60,538 nucleotides of DNA from Candidatus Electryonea clarkiae (GCA_030765455.1 JAVCCM010000038.1:1-60538); one strand, 5' to 3'. Shown: positions 46,859-55,410, counted from the stretch's first letter. A program made the numbers and translations. The notes: generated from the sequence alone by a model not told the origin.

Positions 46859-46987
46859 AGGAAAGTGTGGATTCGAGAAATGTATGTTTTCATTTTCTAA
46901 ATTTAAATTTAGAGCTATTTAACTATTGAATTATCACTTATATTAAACAGCCAGGAATTTTCCTTGCAAACTACTAAGGAGCAGGGA

Positions 46988-47395
46988 ATGAAGAAGAAAA
47001 TTTGGATCCCGGCTGTAATTGTTATTTGCGCTTTAATTTATTTTGTTGGATTCGCGCCCAAACAATCCCAACCTACATTTAAGAAACTGGCGAACTCATC
47101 ATCCATCCAAATATGGTCGCAACATTCGTACGCAACGTCTAAAGAGAAATTGATTGTAGATGTAGATAATATAGAATCGGTTATCAATTTCATTGATGGC
47201 GTAAAATACACATTGGATAAAACATCAGATAATCGCAGTAATGACAGAAGTGAATTATGGTTATTCCGTTTTAAGTTTGATGACAGGCGTAAAGAAATAT
47301 TCTTCTATGATGACTATGCCTACCTTGGGAAAGACAAGTATGAAATCAGTAAATACACCGCTGATGATTTTCTAAAGCTTTATGATAGTTTCTGA
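46988..47395 (+). CDS. Small membrane-anchored protein of unknown function
   Basis: ATG 46988 lies six bases after AAGGAG. The protein is 135 residues with one N-terminal transmembrane anchor (IWIPAVIVICALIYFVGFA) and a soluble part rich in beta-like strands (SELWLFRFKFDDRRKEIFFYDDYAYLGKDKY). No family is recognised. A hairpin at 47423-47450 follows. It is isolated by repeats on both sides. Confidence 0.65.
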   Translation: MKKKIWIPAVIVICALIYFVGFAPKQSQPTFKKLANSSSIQIWSQHSYATSKEKLIVDVDNIESVINFIDGVKYTLDKTSDNRSNDRSELWLFRFKFDDRRKEIFFYDDYAYLGKDKYEISKYTADDFLKLYDSF

Positions 47396-47422
47396 ATATA
47401 ACCTTCCGCAACAAAACTGAAC

Positions 47423-47450
47423 CCTCTGCCGGGGGAGGACCAGGCAGAGG
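47423..47450 (+). terminator. Hairpin after the small membrane protein gene
   Basis: CCTCTGCC at 47423-47430 pairs with GGCAGAGG at 47443-47450. The sequence after it is mixed, not U-rich, so it may be a repeat rather than a terminator. Confidence 0.4.
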
Positions 47451-47532
47451 TAAAGTGTTCTGTAAAAAAGATCTTCTAAGCGCCGTGCCTCGACGAGGTG
47501 AAGGTGACGGTTGAAAGGTTCCTAGGAATTCG

Positions 47533-47608
47533 GGGGACAGCATATCGATTTCAAAGCCATGATATCAGAAATTCAATACCATCAATAAATTAGATATATT
47601 GGCTCCTA
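47533..47608 (+). repeat. Repeat R3 copy a
   Basis: Nearly identical to 55266-55340 over 75 bases (GGGGACAGCATATC...TATTGGCTCCT, about three differences). The two copies bracket the MarR/racemase/Alr locus in the same orientation. Confidence 0.85.
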
Positions 47609-47640
47609 ATAAACATGGGTAATAAACCGGGAATAAACCG

Positions 47641-47690
47641 GGGACAGACGGAAGTTTTTGTTGTTTTAGGAGAATACTACCGTCTGTCCC
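47641..47690. repeat. GGGACAGACGG inverted repeat
   Basis: GGGACAGACGG at 47641-47651 pairs with CCGTCTGTCCC at 47680-47690. It lies just after the stop of the minus-strand exported-protein gene and may also terminate its transcript. Confidence 0.7.
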
Positions 47691-47696
47691 TTGTTT

Positions 47697-48668
47697 TCAG
47701 TCCCTTGTTTTCACAGAGTTCGCACCTATGTCAGCCTGATGCAGATCATTAGTCAAATCATTTTCCGGTATAAAAAATCTCAATATGATTGTCCCATTGC
47801 AATCAAGAATAGAAAAGTTGTAAACGTGCTGTCCCTTTGGTACTTCAATGAAGAATTTGTCCGCACGTGAAGGTATAATATCAGTGTTTAACAAAACGGT
47901 GGATACATGTGAAGCACGAAAGCTCAAAGGGAAAGTATTCTTCAATTTTTCATCTTCGAAGACTTGAATGCCTCTTTTTTGCGAACCCCGCATCGAATCA
48001 TCCATCAGAAGACGAGCGTTTATTTTTAGAACTGTTGGACCAATAATAAAAACCGAAAGCACTCTTGATGAGTCAACAGTATAATATTTTGAGACTATCT
48101 CATTAGTATTTATATCGTAAGTATTTACATATTCGTCTGGACTAAAGGAGATATAGGGAACGGTTTCAGCAAATTCTTCGCGCTCAATCTGTGTCCTGAA
48201 GTAAATCGGAAATTTCGCAGTATCATCAATAGACAATGTTAAAGATGTTATCATATTATCATTATTGAATTCAATTGTCCGTTTTGCACCGACTTTATTT
48301 CTGTTTCCCTTAACTTTAACAGATTTTGCACGTTGTGTTGCTCTGCTGAATAAACGACCTTTGTTTCCGTTAGTACCAATTCTAAAATTGTAAATCATAT
48401 CGCCTTTAGTTTTTCTTCCTGGATCAGCCCTAGTTATAATTCTAATATCTCCTTCATCAGAAGGAATAGAAAAGCTCATTTCATCTCCCGGTTCAAGACG
48501 GTAATAGGACCATTCATTCTTGTTAATTTGAAGAATTTGCCGAGTTCCAGATCCTTCATCGGGTCGCAAGACCTGCCACTGTCCGCCAAGGACTTGACAG
48601 TTTCCAAATATAAAACTTATTGCAAATATCAACCAGAAGATTTGAAACGTATTTTTTTGAACATGCAT
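47697..48668 (-). CDS. Exported protein of unknown function
   Basis: The preferred start is ATG 48668 (MHVQKNTFQIFWLIFAISFIFGNCQ, a signal peptide); an earlier in-frame start at 48713 would precede it. The mature 300 residues are beta-rich (WSYYRLEPGDEMSFSIP, DKFFIEVPKGQHVYNFSIL), and no domain was recognised. It ends a long minus-strand gene series that begins with the MarR regulator. Confidence 0.65.
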   Translation of the reverse strand: MHVQKNTFQIFWLIFAISFIFGNCQVLGGQWQVLRPDEGSGTRQILQINKNEWSYYRLEPGDEMSFSIPSDEGDIRIITRADPGRKTKGDMIYNFRIGTNGNKGRLFSRATQRAKSVKVKGNRNKVGAKRTIEFNNDNMITSLTLSIDDTAKFPIYFRTQIEREEFAETVPYISFSPDEYVNTYDINTNEIVSKYYTVDSSRVLSVFIIGPTVLKINARLLMDDSMRGSQKRGIQVFEDEKLKNTFPLSFRASHVSTVLLNTDIIPSRADKFFIEVPKGQHVYNFSILDCNGTIILRFFIPENDLTNDLHQADIGANSVKTRD

Positions 48669-48726
48669 TATATTACTATCCCAGTTGACCATCCAACGGA
48701 ACAACTCATACAATCTTTCTGCCTGA

Positions 48727-48945
48727 TCAGAGTGGTTTGGTAATAATTACCGCTTCACCAGTCGGACCAATATCAGGTGGTGGGATAATCCCATTTTCAC
48801 GATGAAACTTTATCCTGGAACAATCTGCTGCATTCGTACTGTTGTGACAAAAATTCTTAATCCATCCCTTTTTTAGTGCAGACGGATTACACTTATGAGA
48901 GACATAAAAATAGCAGTCTTTTCTGTGTGAACATTTGGATGTCAT
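48727..48945 (-). CDS. Small Cys-rich protein, paralogue B
   Basis: This 72-residue protein has the pattern C-x4-RKDCYFY ... FCHNSTNAADCSR ... DIGPTGEA. The four cysteines (KCSHRKDC, NFCHN, ADCSR) match a small Cys motif found in various bacterial proteins (CPFF...YC...CAR), probably metal-binding. It is similar to the adjacent 48992-49210 gene (NFCHNxxNAxxC against KYCHNELNAQQC, and a shared GPTGE ending). Confidence 0.6.
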   Translation of the reverse strand: MTSKCSHRKDCYFYVSHKCNPSALKKGWIKNFCHNSTNAADCSRIKFHRENGIIPPPDIGPTGEAVIITKPL

Positions 48946-48991
48946 GGTTACCTCACTTTCAACGGCATATTATTTTGTGTCACCCAGTTAT

Positions 48992-49210
48992 CTAAACATT
49001 TTCATTTCTTTTTTGTGCTAACTCTCCTGTGGGGCCATAGTCTGCTGGCGGAGTGGCACTCTTTTCTCTTACATACTCATGCCTTGCACATTGTTGTGCA
49101 TTTAGTTCATTGTGGCAATATTTTTTTACCCACGATGGGACTCTATCTTCATCATGATCTTTATATGCTCCATAAAAGAAGCAACTTTTGCGCATTGAAC
49201 ACTTTTGCAT
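48992..49210 (-). CDS. Small Cys-rich protein, paralogue A
   Basis: This 72-residue protein has MQKCSMRKSCFFYGAYKDHD, WVKKYCHNELNAQQCARHEY and PADYGPTGELA. It shares its Cys spacing and GPTGE end with the neighbour 46 bases downstream, pointing to a tandem duplication. It follows the SlyD gene by 33 bases. Function unknown; metal binding is inference. Confidence 0.6.
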   Translation of the reverse strand: MQKCSMRKSCFFYGAYKDHDEDRVPSWVKKYCHNELNAQQCARHEYVREKSATPPADYGPTGELAQKRNENV

Positions 49211-49243
49211 ATCGGATACTCCTAAACTTTAACTTGACTATTG

Positions 49244-49696
49244 CTACGATCTATCAACTTTTGATGGATTGGTCACATCAATAATTTCAACTTCAAATTC
49301 CAACGTTTTACCTGCCATAGGATGGTTAACATCAACTTTTACGAAATCACTCTCAATTTCAACTACTTTAGCAGATACGATTTTCTCATCATTTGTTACT
49401 AGTTGTAGTTGATCACCTACTGAAGGTATGTTGGATTCTTCAAACCTTTCGATACTGACGTTTCCGATCAGTATTTCTTTCACAGGGCCGTAGCCATTTT
49501 CAGGAGATATTTCAAACTTTTTGGTTTCACCTTTTTTCATTCCTGAAATGCCTGACTCAAAGCCGGGCATTATATCACTCATTCCAAAAACAAAACTTAA
49601 AGGATTCTTATCTCTTGAAGAATCAAAAATTTTACCACCCTTTTCCCGTCCTGTGTAATGGACAGATACGTTTTTCCCTTTCTTTACTATAGACAT
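49244..49696 (-). CDS. SlyD-like FKBP peptidyl-prolyl isomerase
   Basis: This 150-residue protein has VSVHYTGREKGGKIFDSS, PLSFVFGMSDIMPGFESGISGMKKGETKKFEISPENGYG, and the inserted flap domain ending DVNHPMAGKTLEFEVEIIDV, the SlyD pattern. The His-rich metal tail of E. coli SlyD is absent. It isomerises prolyl bonds and chaperones folding in the cytoplasm. The symporter gene lies immediately upstream. Confidence 0.93.
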   Translation of the reverse strand: MSIVKKGKNVSVHYTGREKGGKIFDSSRDKNPLSFVFGMSDIMPGFESGISGMKKGETKKFEISPENGYGPVKEILIGNVSIERFEESNIPSVGDQLQLVTNDEKIVSAKVVEIESDFVKVDVNHPMAGKTLEFEVEIIDVTNPSKVDRS

Positions 49697-49712
49697 ATTC
49701 TCCTCTCTATTC

Positions 49713-51083
49713 TTATCTCAAGAATCGAAAAAATGTTCTGATCAACAAAAAGCATACTATAGATACACCCACACCGAAAACAGCAGGATCTAAAGTTTCT
49801 GCATAGGTAGATCCTCTGTACAACAGGGCAGCTATTACAGAAATGACCATCGTAATTGATACCGTTGTATTCAGCTGATTTGAGCGATCTTTGCTTAAAG
49901 CACCAATGACAATAGGGAGAATAATTCCAGGAGCCCATATGTGATAAGTGAAAAGCAGAAGGTCGATTATATTTGGCCAGATTACAGCCACGATAGTAGA
50001 TACAGAACCTAATAAAACAGTTAAATATCTAGCCACTTTTAATCGTTTTTGATCATTCCAGGAACTGAGTTTCAGTTGATCTTCAAACAGATCCTTAACA
50101 AATATTGTAGTTGCAGAGTTTAATCCCGAATCAGCCGACGACATTACAGCACTAAGCAGAGCAGCGATCATCACCCCGCCTATGACCGGGTTGTGGAGAT
50201 TATATATGACTTTGGATAAAGCAAACTGGGGGTCAATTCCAGGGAAATGATATTTTGCATAAAGAGCAATAAAAAATATCATAAACGGAAAAGTAAAACT
50301 CAGGACAATTCCTACCCCGGCTATTCCAAGTTTTGTCTCTTTAATGGATTTTCCGATGCAATATCGTGTCGCATAACCCGGTGCAAAAGTTTCACCAAGT
50401 AAAAAAGCTAAGAAAGTGGTAATAAGAAAAACGATTCCTTTTCCACCATCTATATGGAAAAATTCTTTAGGTAAAGTGTTTCTGATTGCAGTCCAGTTTC
50501 CTAGCAGATCAGGCAGGATAAATCCGAGAGTGAGAATAAATCCAACAAACAGTACAACAAATTGGTAAACATCGGTATGAATTACGGCAAGCAAACCGCC
50601 TGCAGTGCTGTAGATAATAACTACCAATCCCCCAATTATGATCGCCCATGTCAATAAATTTGGATTACTGAGGTTTTCGCCAAGCAATGCAGCCAGTACT
50701 GTCCCAATTGCTGCGATTTGCGCAGCAACAATGAAAACCGAAAAAATCAGTGAAAGGATAAGTGCAATTACTCGGCTCTTATCATCGAAACGGTGTTTAA
50801 AATATCCTGCTACTGTATAGAGTTCAGCTTTACGGAATTGTGGTGCGACAACCAATCCGGAAAAAATGAAATGCAGGTATCCACCCATAGAGACCAGAAC
50901 CATCAGTAATCCCCATTCATAAGTTCTGCCAACTGCCCCGACGGAATAACCTCCTCCGATTATTGTTGCGCCGAGAGTGGTAAAAAGCAAAAGCCAGCCG
51001 ACATTTCTTCCGGCAACCAGGTAATCGTCAGAGGTTTTAACGTCACGGCTTTTGAGGACACCTTTGATAAAGATGAACAACAC
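49713..51083 (-). CDS. Sodium:solute symporter (SSS family)
   Basis: At least 456 residues with about 12-13 hydrophobic segments, starting SDDYLVAGRNVGWLLLFTTLGATIIGGGYSVGAVG and later GETFAPGYATRYCIGKS and SAVMSSADSGLNSATTIFVKD, all typical of LeuT-fold SSS carriers. The in-frame sequence before GTG 51083 (codons for SDTAILWTIIIAYV back to a TGA at 51132-51134) looks like the first half of helix 1, but no ATG, GTG or TTG occurs there. The real start may be an unusual ATC or ATT after GAGGT. The substrate is unknown; context suggests an amino acid or peptide-derived compound. Confidence 0.85.
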   Translation of the reverse strand: MLFIFIKGVLKSRDVKTSDDYLVAGRNVGWLLLFTTLGATIIGGGYSVGAVGRTYEWGLLMVLVSMGGYLHFIFSGLVVAPQFRKAELYTVAGYFKHRFDDKSRVIALILSLIFSVFIVAAQIAAIGTVLAALLGENLSNPNLLTWAIIIGGLVVIIYSTAGGLLAVIHTDVYQFVVLFVGFILTLGFILPDLLGNWTAIRNTLPKEFFHIDGGKGIVFLITTFLAFLLGETFAPGYATRYCIGKSIKETKLGIAGVGIVLSFTFPFMIFFIALYAKYHFPGIDPQFALSKVIYNLHNPVIGGVMIAALLSAVMSSADSGLNSATTIFVKDLFEDQLKLSSWNDQKRLKVARYLTVLLGSVSTIVAVIWPNIIDLLLFTYHIWAPGIILPIVIGALSKDRSNQLNTTVSITMVISVIAALLYRGSTYAETLDPAVFGVGVSIVCFLLIRTFFRFLR

Positions 51084-51117
51084 ATAGGCAATAATAATCG
51101 TCCATAGAATAGCAGTA

Positions 51118-51528
51118 TCACTGATAAGTCAGTACCTCATAATTTTGGTGTCTGTTATTCATTTCTTCGGGAATTACGGGGGGTACCTCCACTTCGTCAG
51201 ATGGTTCCAACTGGTCAGAGAATGACTCTATTTTCGGTGTCACTTCTTTTTTGATATACTTGCCGATCATAAGACGTACCAATGCCCCATAGTCCGGTTT
51301 AAACCTGATTTCATCACCAACTTTGAGATGTCTGTCATTATCTCCAAGGTTTATAACTGATACATCACTACTGGCACCAGCTATTTTTAATCGTGGATAA
51401 ACAGGCGTTAAGCCGGCGATATTGGTATCCAATTGACCAACTGTAATAATTGCACGATATCCCCTTTGTCCTGGAGAATAATCGTTATTCTCCTGTAACC
51501 GATCAAGGTCGATCAAAACACGATTCAT
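51118..51528 (-). CDS. Stand-alone racemase C-terminal (beta) domain
   Basis: In this 136-residue protein, residues about 20-95 align with the C-terminal beta domain of the 43671-45410 racemase: GYRAIITVGQLDTNIAGLTP, LKIAGASSD, LKVGDEIRFKPDYGALV. It ends NYEVLTYQ, like NYEVLTRL at the end of the adjacent alanine racemase. The PLP-binding barrel and catalytic Tyr are missing. It is translationally coupled to GNAT (ATGA overlap) and continues toward the symporter, so it is probably a maintained gene, not a relic. A regulatory or oligomer-partner role is inference. Confidence 0.75.
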   Translation of the reverse strand: MNRVLIDLDRLQENNDYSPGQRGYRAIITVGQLDTNIAGLTPVYPRLKIAGASSDVSVINLGDNDRHLKVGDEIRFKPDYGALVRLMIGKYIKKEVTPKIESFSDQLEPSDEVEVPPVIPEEMNNRHQNYEVLTYQ

Positions 51529-51986
51529 TGGCTAAGCCGCATCTCAGCATATTTGGTCGTGAAACCAATACGTTCATACAATCTTTTTGCAGGGTTTTCG
51601 TACTCTACATGTAATTTTACTTCGCCTTCACACTCTGCTATACAGCGCTCAATCAATTTTTCCCCAATACCATTCCCTCGTAACTCGGGATCAACAGAAA
51701 CCATGAGGAGAATATTCTCAGGGATGTATCCTTTCATCCCGGTATTAAGCATGACCAGGACACCAGATAGTTGTTCATTGAAGTGTGTAAGCATTACAAA
51801 TCCGCCTGGCCCGTTAAAAACGTAATCCATAGCGTTTTCTATATCTTCAATTGAATCTTCATAGGGTTTCATTTTGTAGTGCAGGAAATCAACAACGGCC
51901 TCTTTTGATGCCCACCATGGAAAATCGTTTTCCTTATTTGCTTCGTAAAACATAATTTCAATTTTTGTTTTTGCTTCAAGACACAT
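51525..51986 (-). CDS. GNAT acetyltransferase
   Basis: This 153-residue protein has LLMVSVDPELRGNGIGEKLIERCI, the acetyl-CoA motif (R/Q-x-x-G-x-G/A), followed by KLHVEYENPAKRLYERIGF, the usual GNAT C-terminal strand and helix. The substrate is unknown; it may acetylate an amino acid or amine handled by this operon. Its stop overlaps the start of the racemase beta-domain gene (ATGA). It lies 29 bases after the MarR gene. Confidence 0.88.
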   Translation of the reverse strand: MCLEAKTKIEIMFYEANKENDFPWWASKEAVVDFLHYKMKPYEDSIEDIENAMDYVFNGPGGFVMLTHFNEQLSGVLVMLNTGMKGYIPENILLMVSVDPELRGNGIGEKLIERCIAECEGEVKLHVEYENPAKRLYERIGFTTKYAEMRLSQ

Positions 51987-52015
51987 ACTAATTTTCCTTT
52001 TACTGTTTCGTTTAC

Positions 52016-52546
52016 TTAGCGAGTTCGAATTTTTTCATCATTGGGTAAATCTGGAACAGGATCTGGAGTTAATGTTGTTCCTGATGAAAGTATTGGCGCA
52101 GCTTCCATGTGTTCAGCACCCATCATCTCAGCCACCCTTTGAAGTGAAGAAATAGTCATGTTCTGCTCCCAGTCTTTCAAGCTCGAGAACTTGGCTATAA
52201 AATTCTCATGCAGAAGCGGTGGAGCTTTTTCCAGTATCTCCCTTCCCGAGGCAGTGGATTCAACAAGAACTTTTCTCCGATCAGAATCATCCCTTTGCCT
52301 GAATATATATCCTCTTTCTTCTAATCGGATTATAATCTGGGTAACTGTTCCCTGGCTGAGATTTACAGCTTTTGCGATATATCCGACAGTCGGAATATCT
52401 TTTTTTACAACCTCTTTTAATACCAGTATTTGCGGAACAGATAAGCCATACTTCTGAATAAGCTTCTTTGAATGCAAGTCAATAGCCCGGATAATCTGCC
52501 GCAGGGAAATAAGCACCTGATCAATATTTGTACTGTCTGTCTCCAC
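52016..52546 (-). CDS. MarR family regulator
   Basis: The start is GTG 52546 after AAGGAGGTG. The 176-residue protein has a winged helix-turn-helix (VGYIAKAVNLSQGTVTQIII, RLEERGYIFRQRDDSDRRKV) and helical dimerisation ends. It sits first in the minus-strand operon and opposite the M20-alr operon. The 16-bp inverted repeat ACACA-N6-TGTGT overlapping its own -10 box (52568-52583) is a plausible operator. The inducer is unknown; a pathway amino acid would fit. Confidence 0.9.
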   Translation of the reverse strand: METDSTNIDQVLISLRQIIRAIDLHSKKLIQKYGLSVPQILVLKEVVKKDIPTVGYIAKAVNLSQGTVTQIIIRLEERGYIFRQRDDSDRRKVLVESTASGREILEKAPPLLHENFIAKFSSLKDWEQNMTISSLQRVAEMMGAEHMEAAPILSSGTTLTPDPVPDLPNDEKIRTR

Positions 52547-52567
52547 ACCACCTCCTTTATCAATTCA

Positions 52568-52601
52568 ACACAATGTAATGTGTACAATAGGTTTCTGTCA
52601 A
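52568..52601 (-). promoter_or_regulatory. MarR operon promoter and operator
   Basis: On the minus strand: TTGACA at 52601-52596, 18 bases, TACATT at 52577-52572. ACACA-ATGTAA-TGTGT (52568-52583) covers the -10 region, as in autoregulated marR genes. Confidence 0.55.
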
Positions 52602-52620
52602 TAGTTCGCCTCTACAATTT

Positions 52621-52632
52621 GACTCATGAGTC
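52621..52632. promoter_or_regulatory. Perfect 12-bp palindrome between the divergent operons
   Basis: GACTCATGAGTC, flanked by AATTT and TATAA, lies between the two divergent promoters. It may be a second regulator site; the binding protein is unknown. Confidence 0.4.
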
Positions 52633-52701
52633 TATAAGATTATAATTTATAAAAGATTATATTAATGTAGATCGAAGATATTAATATTCGCTCGGATAGC
52701 A

Positions 52702-52730
52702 TTGACAGGACCCAAGCTATTTAATATATT
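52702..52730 (+). promoter_or_regulatory. Promoter of the M20-alr operon
   Basis: TTGACA at 52702-52707, 17 bases, TATATT at 52725-52730; predicted start near 52737, leaving a 5' leader of about 140 bases. Confidence 0.7.
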
Positions 52731-52878
52731 CTACACAATATAATATTGCTCGACTCATCAAAGCAATTCAGAAGAAATAGACTTGATTGTTGGTATCGTA
52801 AAAGAAGGTTTGAAGGTTTTAGCGAAGAGTAAATAGTATTCAACTTAGTAGTGAATGGTTCTCACATTTGGGAAATAT

Positions 52879-54054
52879 ATGAACGAAAAAGACTTACATG
52901 ATGTTATTGAGCTAAGGAAAACACTACACCGTCTTGCAGAATTGTCGGGTAACGAAAACCAAACTGCTGATTATATTCATAGATACCACCAACAGTTTAG
53001 CCCCGATTCAATAGTCACAGGGCTCGGTGGAAATGGGCTTGCAGTTGTTTTTGAGGGTAAAAAAAGTGGGCAGAGTATCTTGTTAAGGTGTGAATTGGAC
53101 GCGTTACCAATTCCAGAGACAGTGAATTTTGAGTACGCTTCGAAAAACCCGGAAGTTTCACATAAATGCGGCCATGATGGTCATATGGCGATACTAGCTG
53201 GTGTAGCGAAACACCTTAGTCAAAATCCTCTGAAACGAGGTAGAGTTATCCTGTTATTTCAACCTGCAGAAGAAACTGGACAAGGAGCAAAACGGGTTAT
53301 TGAAGACCCCTTATTTAAGAATCTTGAACCAGATTATGCTTTTGCATTACATAACTTGCCAGGTTATAAAAAGGGAAAGGTATTGATTAAAGAAGGAACC
53401 TTTGCCGCTGCATCTGTTGGAATGATTGTTGAGCTTCATGGTGCAACCTCTCATGCCGGAGAACCACAAAATGGTAGAAGTCCCGCATTGGCACTTTCAA
53501 AACTCATACAGGATTTTAGTGCAGTCCCTCAGTTTTATACCTCTCTTCTTGTTTATACCTCTCTTGGTGATGCAGCTAAAGTAACCGTTATCCATGCAAA
53601 GTTGGGTGAAGAAGCATTTGGGACATCACCTGGATATTGCAGGTTTGCAGCAACACTACGCGCATACTCTAAGTCAACAATGGCGATTCTGATTAAGCAA
53701 TGTACAAAACATGCAAAAAACACAGCCAAAGCGTATAACCTCAAAGTTGATGTGTCTTTTACGGAAGAATTTCCTGAGGTTTACAATGATTCAGGTTTAA
53801 CTGAACTTGTAAATGATGTAGCGACAAAAAAGAACTATAAAGTTCAGAGGATCGAAAAACCATTTTCATGGTCTGAAGATTTTGGGGTTTTTACACAAAA
53901 ATATGCAGGCGCACTATTTGGGATCGGCAGCGGTGCAAAACATCCTTCACTTCATAATCCTTACTATGATTTTCCTGATGACATACTCCCTGTAGGAGTT
54001 GGTATATTCACCGGAATTATTGATCAGATAATCAATAATCCAATACCTGGTTAA
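52879..54054 (+). CDS. M20 family amidohydrolase (N-acyl amino acid deacylase type)
   Basis: ATG 52879 lies just after GGGAAATAT; an upstream ATG at 52855 lacks a ribosome binding site. The 391-residue protein has H-K-C97-G-H99-D100-G-H102 (binuclear metal site), PAEETGQGA (E131, E132), FALHNLPG, and the lid insertion HGATSHAGEPQNGRSP typical of M20D hippurate/IAA-type amidohydrolases, then GSGAKHPSLHNPYYDFPDD. It likely removes an N-acyl group from an amino acid. The alanine racemase gene follows 13 bases later. Confidence 0.9.
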   Translation: MNEKDLHDVIELRKTLHRLAELSGNENQTADYIHRYHQQFSPDSIVTGLGGNGLAVVFEGKKSGQSILLRCELDALPIPETVNFEYASKNPEVSHKCGHDGHMAILAGVAKHLSQNPLKRGRVILLFQPAEETGQGAKRVIEDPLFKNLEPDYAFALHNLPGYKKGKVLIKEGTFAAASVGMIVELHGATSHAGEPQNGRSPALALSKLIQDFSAVPQFYTSLLVYTSLGDAAKVTVIHAKLGEEAFGTSPGYCRFAATLRAYSKSTMAILIKQCTKHAKNTAKAYNLKVDVSFTEEFPEVYNDSGLTELVNDVATKKNYKVQRIEKPFSWSEDFGVFTQKYAGALFGIGSGAKHPSLHNPYYDFPDDILPVGVGIFTGIIDQIINNPIPG

Positions 54055-54067
54055 AGGGAGTTGTGAA

Positions 54068-55243
54068 ATGAATCCAAAACACCATTCTTCATATATCGAG
54101 CTAAGCGAATCGGCGTTAAAAAAGAATATCAGGTTTCTAAAAAAGACAATCGGAAAAGGAGTCCAGTTATCTTCTGTTATCAAGGGTAACGCATATGGTC
54201 ACGGGATAAAAACATTTGTCCCCCTCGCAGAAAGGTGTGGTATTGATCATTTTTCGGTGTTCTCAGCATCAGAGGCAATGGAAGCAGTCAATTATAGCAC
54301 AAAAAACTCCCGGTTTATGATCATGGGCGACCTTCATCCCGATGAAATCCCCTGGGCTATTGAAAATCAAGTTCATTTTTACATCTATAACATCAATCAA
54401 CTTGAAAAAACAATAAAATTTGCTGACAAGCTTAATAAAACAGCATCTGTTCACTTGGAGTTAGAAACGGGGATGAACAGGTTTGGTCTGGATAATGAAT
54501 CATTGCCAGAAGCTGTCTCGTTAATCAAGGAGAACACTGATCGAATTATTGTGGAGGGAGTTTGTACTCATTATTCCGGAGCTGAAAGCGTAAGTAATTT
54601 CCTTAGAATCCAGAATCAGAAGAAATCCTTTAGTAAACAATGCAAATGGCTCCAGAGAAAAGACATTCATAATTTCATGAAACATTCCGCATCCTCGGCG
54701 GCAGCATTGATCTACCCTGAAACCAGGATGGACATGGTCCGAATTGGCATTGCACAATATGGATATTGGCCAACTGAAGAAGTGAGAATGCACTATTTTA
54801 TGAAAAATATGAAGAACACAAGCAGTAAAATGATTAGCCCTCTCAAAAGAATTCTTACATGGAAAAGCAGAATTATGAACCTTAAAGAGGTTGGTCCTGG
54901 TGAATTTGTCGGGTACGGAAACGCATATTTGACAACTAAAAAGCAGAAAATCGCTGCCATCCCTGTAGGTTACTATCATGGCTTTGCACGTAACCTCAGC
55001 AACTTGGGAAGAGTACTGGTTGGTGGAAAACGTACGGCAGTAGTTGGTGTTGTAAATATGAATATGATGTTGATAAACGTAACTGACATCAAGGATGTAA
55101 AACTCGGCGATGAAGTTGTAATTATCGGGAAGCAGAACAAACTCAAGATTTCAGTGACTTCATTCAGTGATATGACCAACTATCTCAACTACGAAGTTCT
55201 TACCCGTTTGCCGCAAGATATCCCCAGAATTATTGTTGATTAG
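54068..55243 (+). CDS. alr: Alanine racemase
   Basis: AAAGGGAGTTGTGAA precedes the ATG. The 391-residue protein has PLP K39 in VIKGNAYGHG, HLELETGMNRFGL, the HSASSAAALIYPETRMDMVRIGI motif, catalytic Tyr Y283 in GEFVGYGNAY, and the C-terminal NYEVLTRLPQDIPR. It interconverts L- and D-alanine (or a related amino acid). A complete Alr outside a cell-wall gene cluster, next to a deacylase and symporter, suggests a catabolic or salvage role. Confidence 0.93.
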   Translation: MNPKHHSSYIELSESALKKNIRFLKKTIGKGVQLSSVIKGNAYGHGIKTFVPLAERCGIDHFSVFSASEAMEAVNYSTKNSRFMIMGDLHPDEIPWAIENQVHFYIYNINQLEKTIKFADKLNKTASVHLELETGMNRFGLDNESLPEAVSLIKENTDRIIVEGVCTHYSGAESVSNFLRIQNQKKSFSKQCKWLQRKDIHNFMKHSASSAAALIYPETRMDMVRIGIAQYGYWPTEEVRMHYFMKNMKNTSSKMISPLKRILTWKSRIMNLKEVGPGEFVGYGNAYLTTKKQKIAAIPVGYYHGFARNLSNLGRVLVGGKRTAVVGVVNMNMMLINVTDIKDVKLGDEVVIIGKQNKLKISVTSFSDMTNYLNYEVLTRLPQDIPRIIVD

Positions 55244-55265
55244 TCCCACTCATTATTTGAATTAA

Positions 55266-55340
55266 GGGGACAGCATATCTATTTCGAAGCCATGATATCA
55301 GAAATTCAATACCATCAATAAATTAGATATATTGGCTCCT
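55266..55340 (+). repeat. Repeat R3 copy b
   Basis: Direct repeat of 47533-47608. It begins 22 bases after the alr stop codon. Confidence 0.85.
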
Positions 55341-55410
55341 GAATTTACAAAATTGAATGCGTATGGTGTTAAGGTGAATGCAATTTAAGAAACACTTCGT
55401 TTTCACGCCT

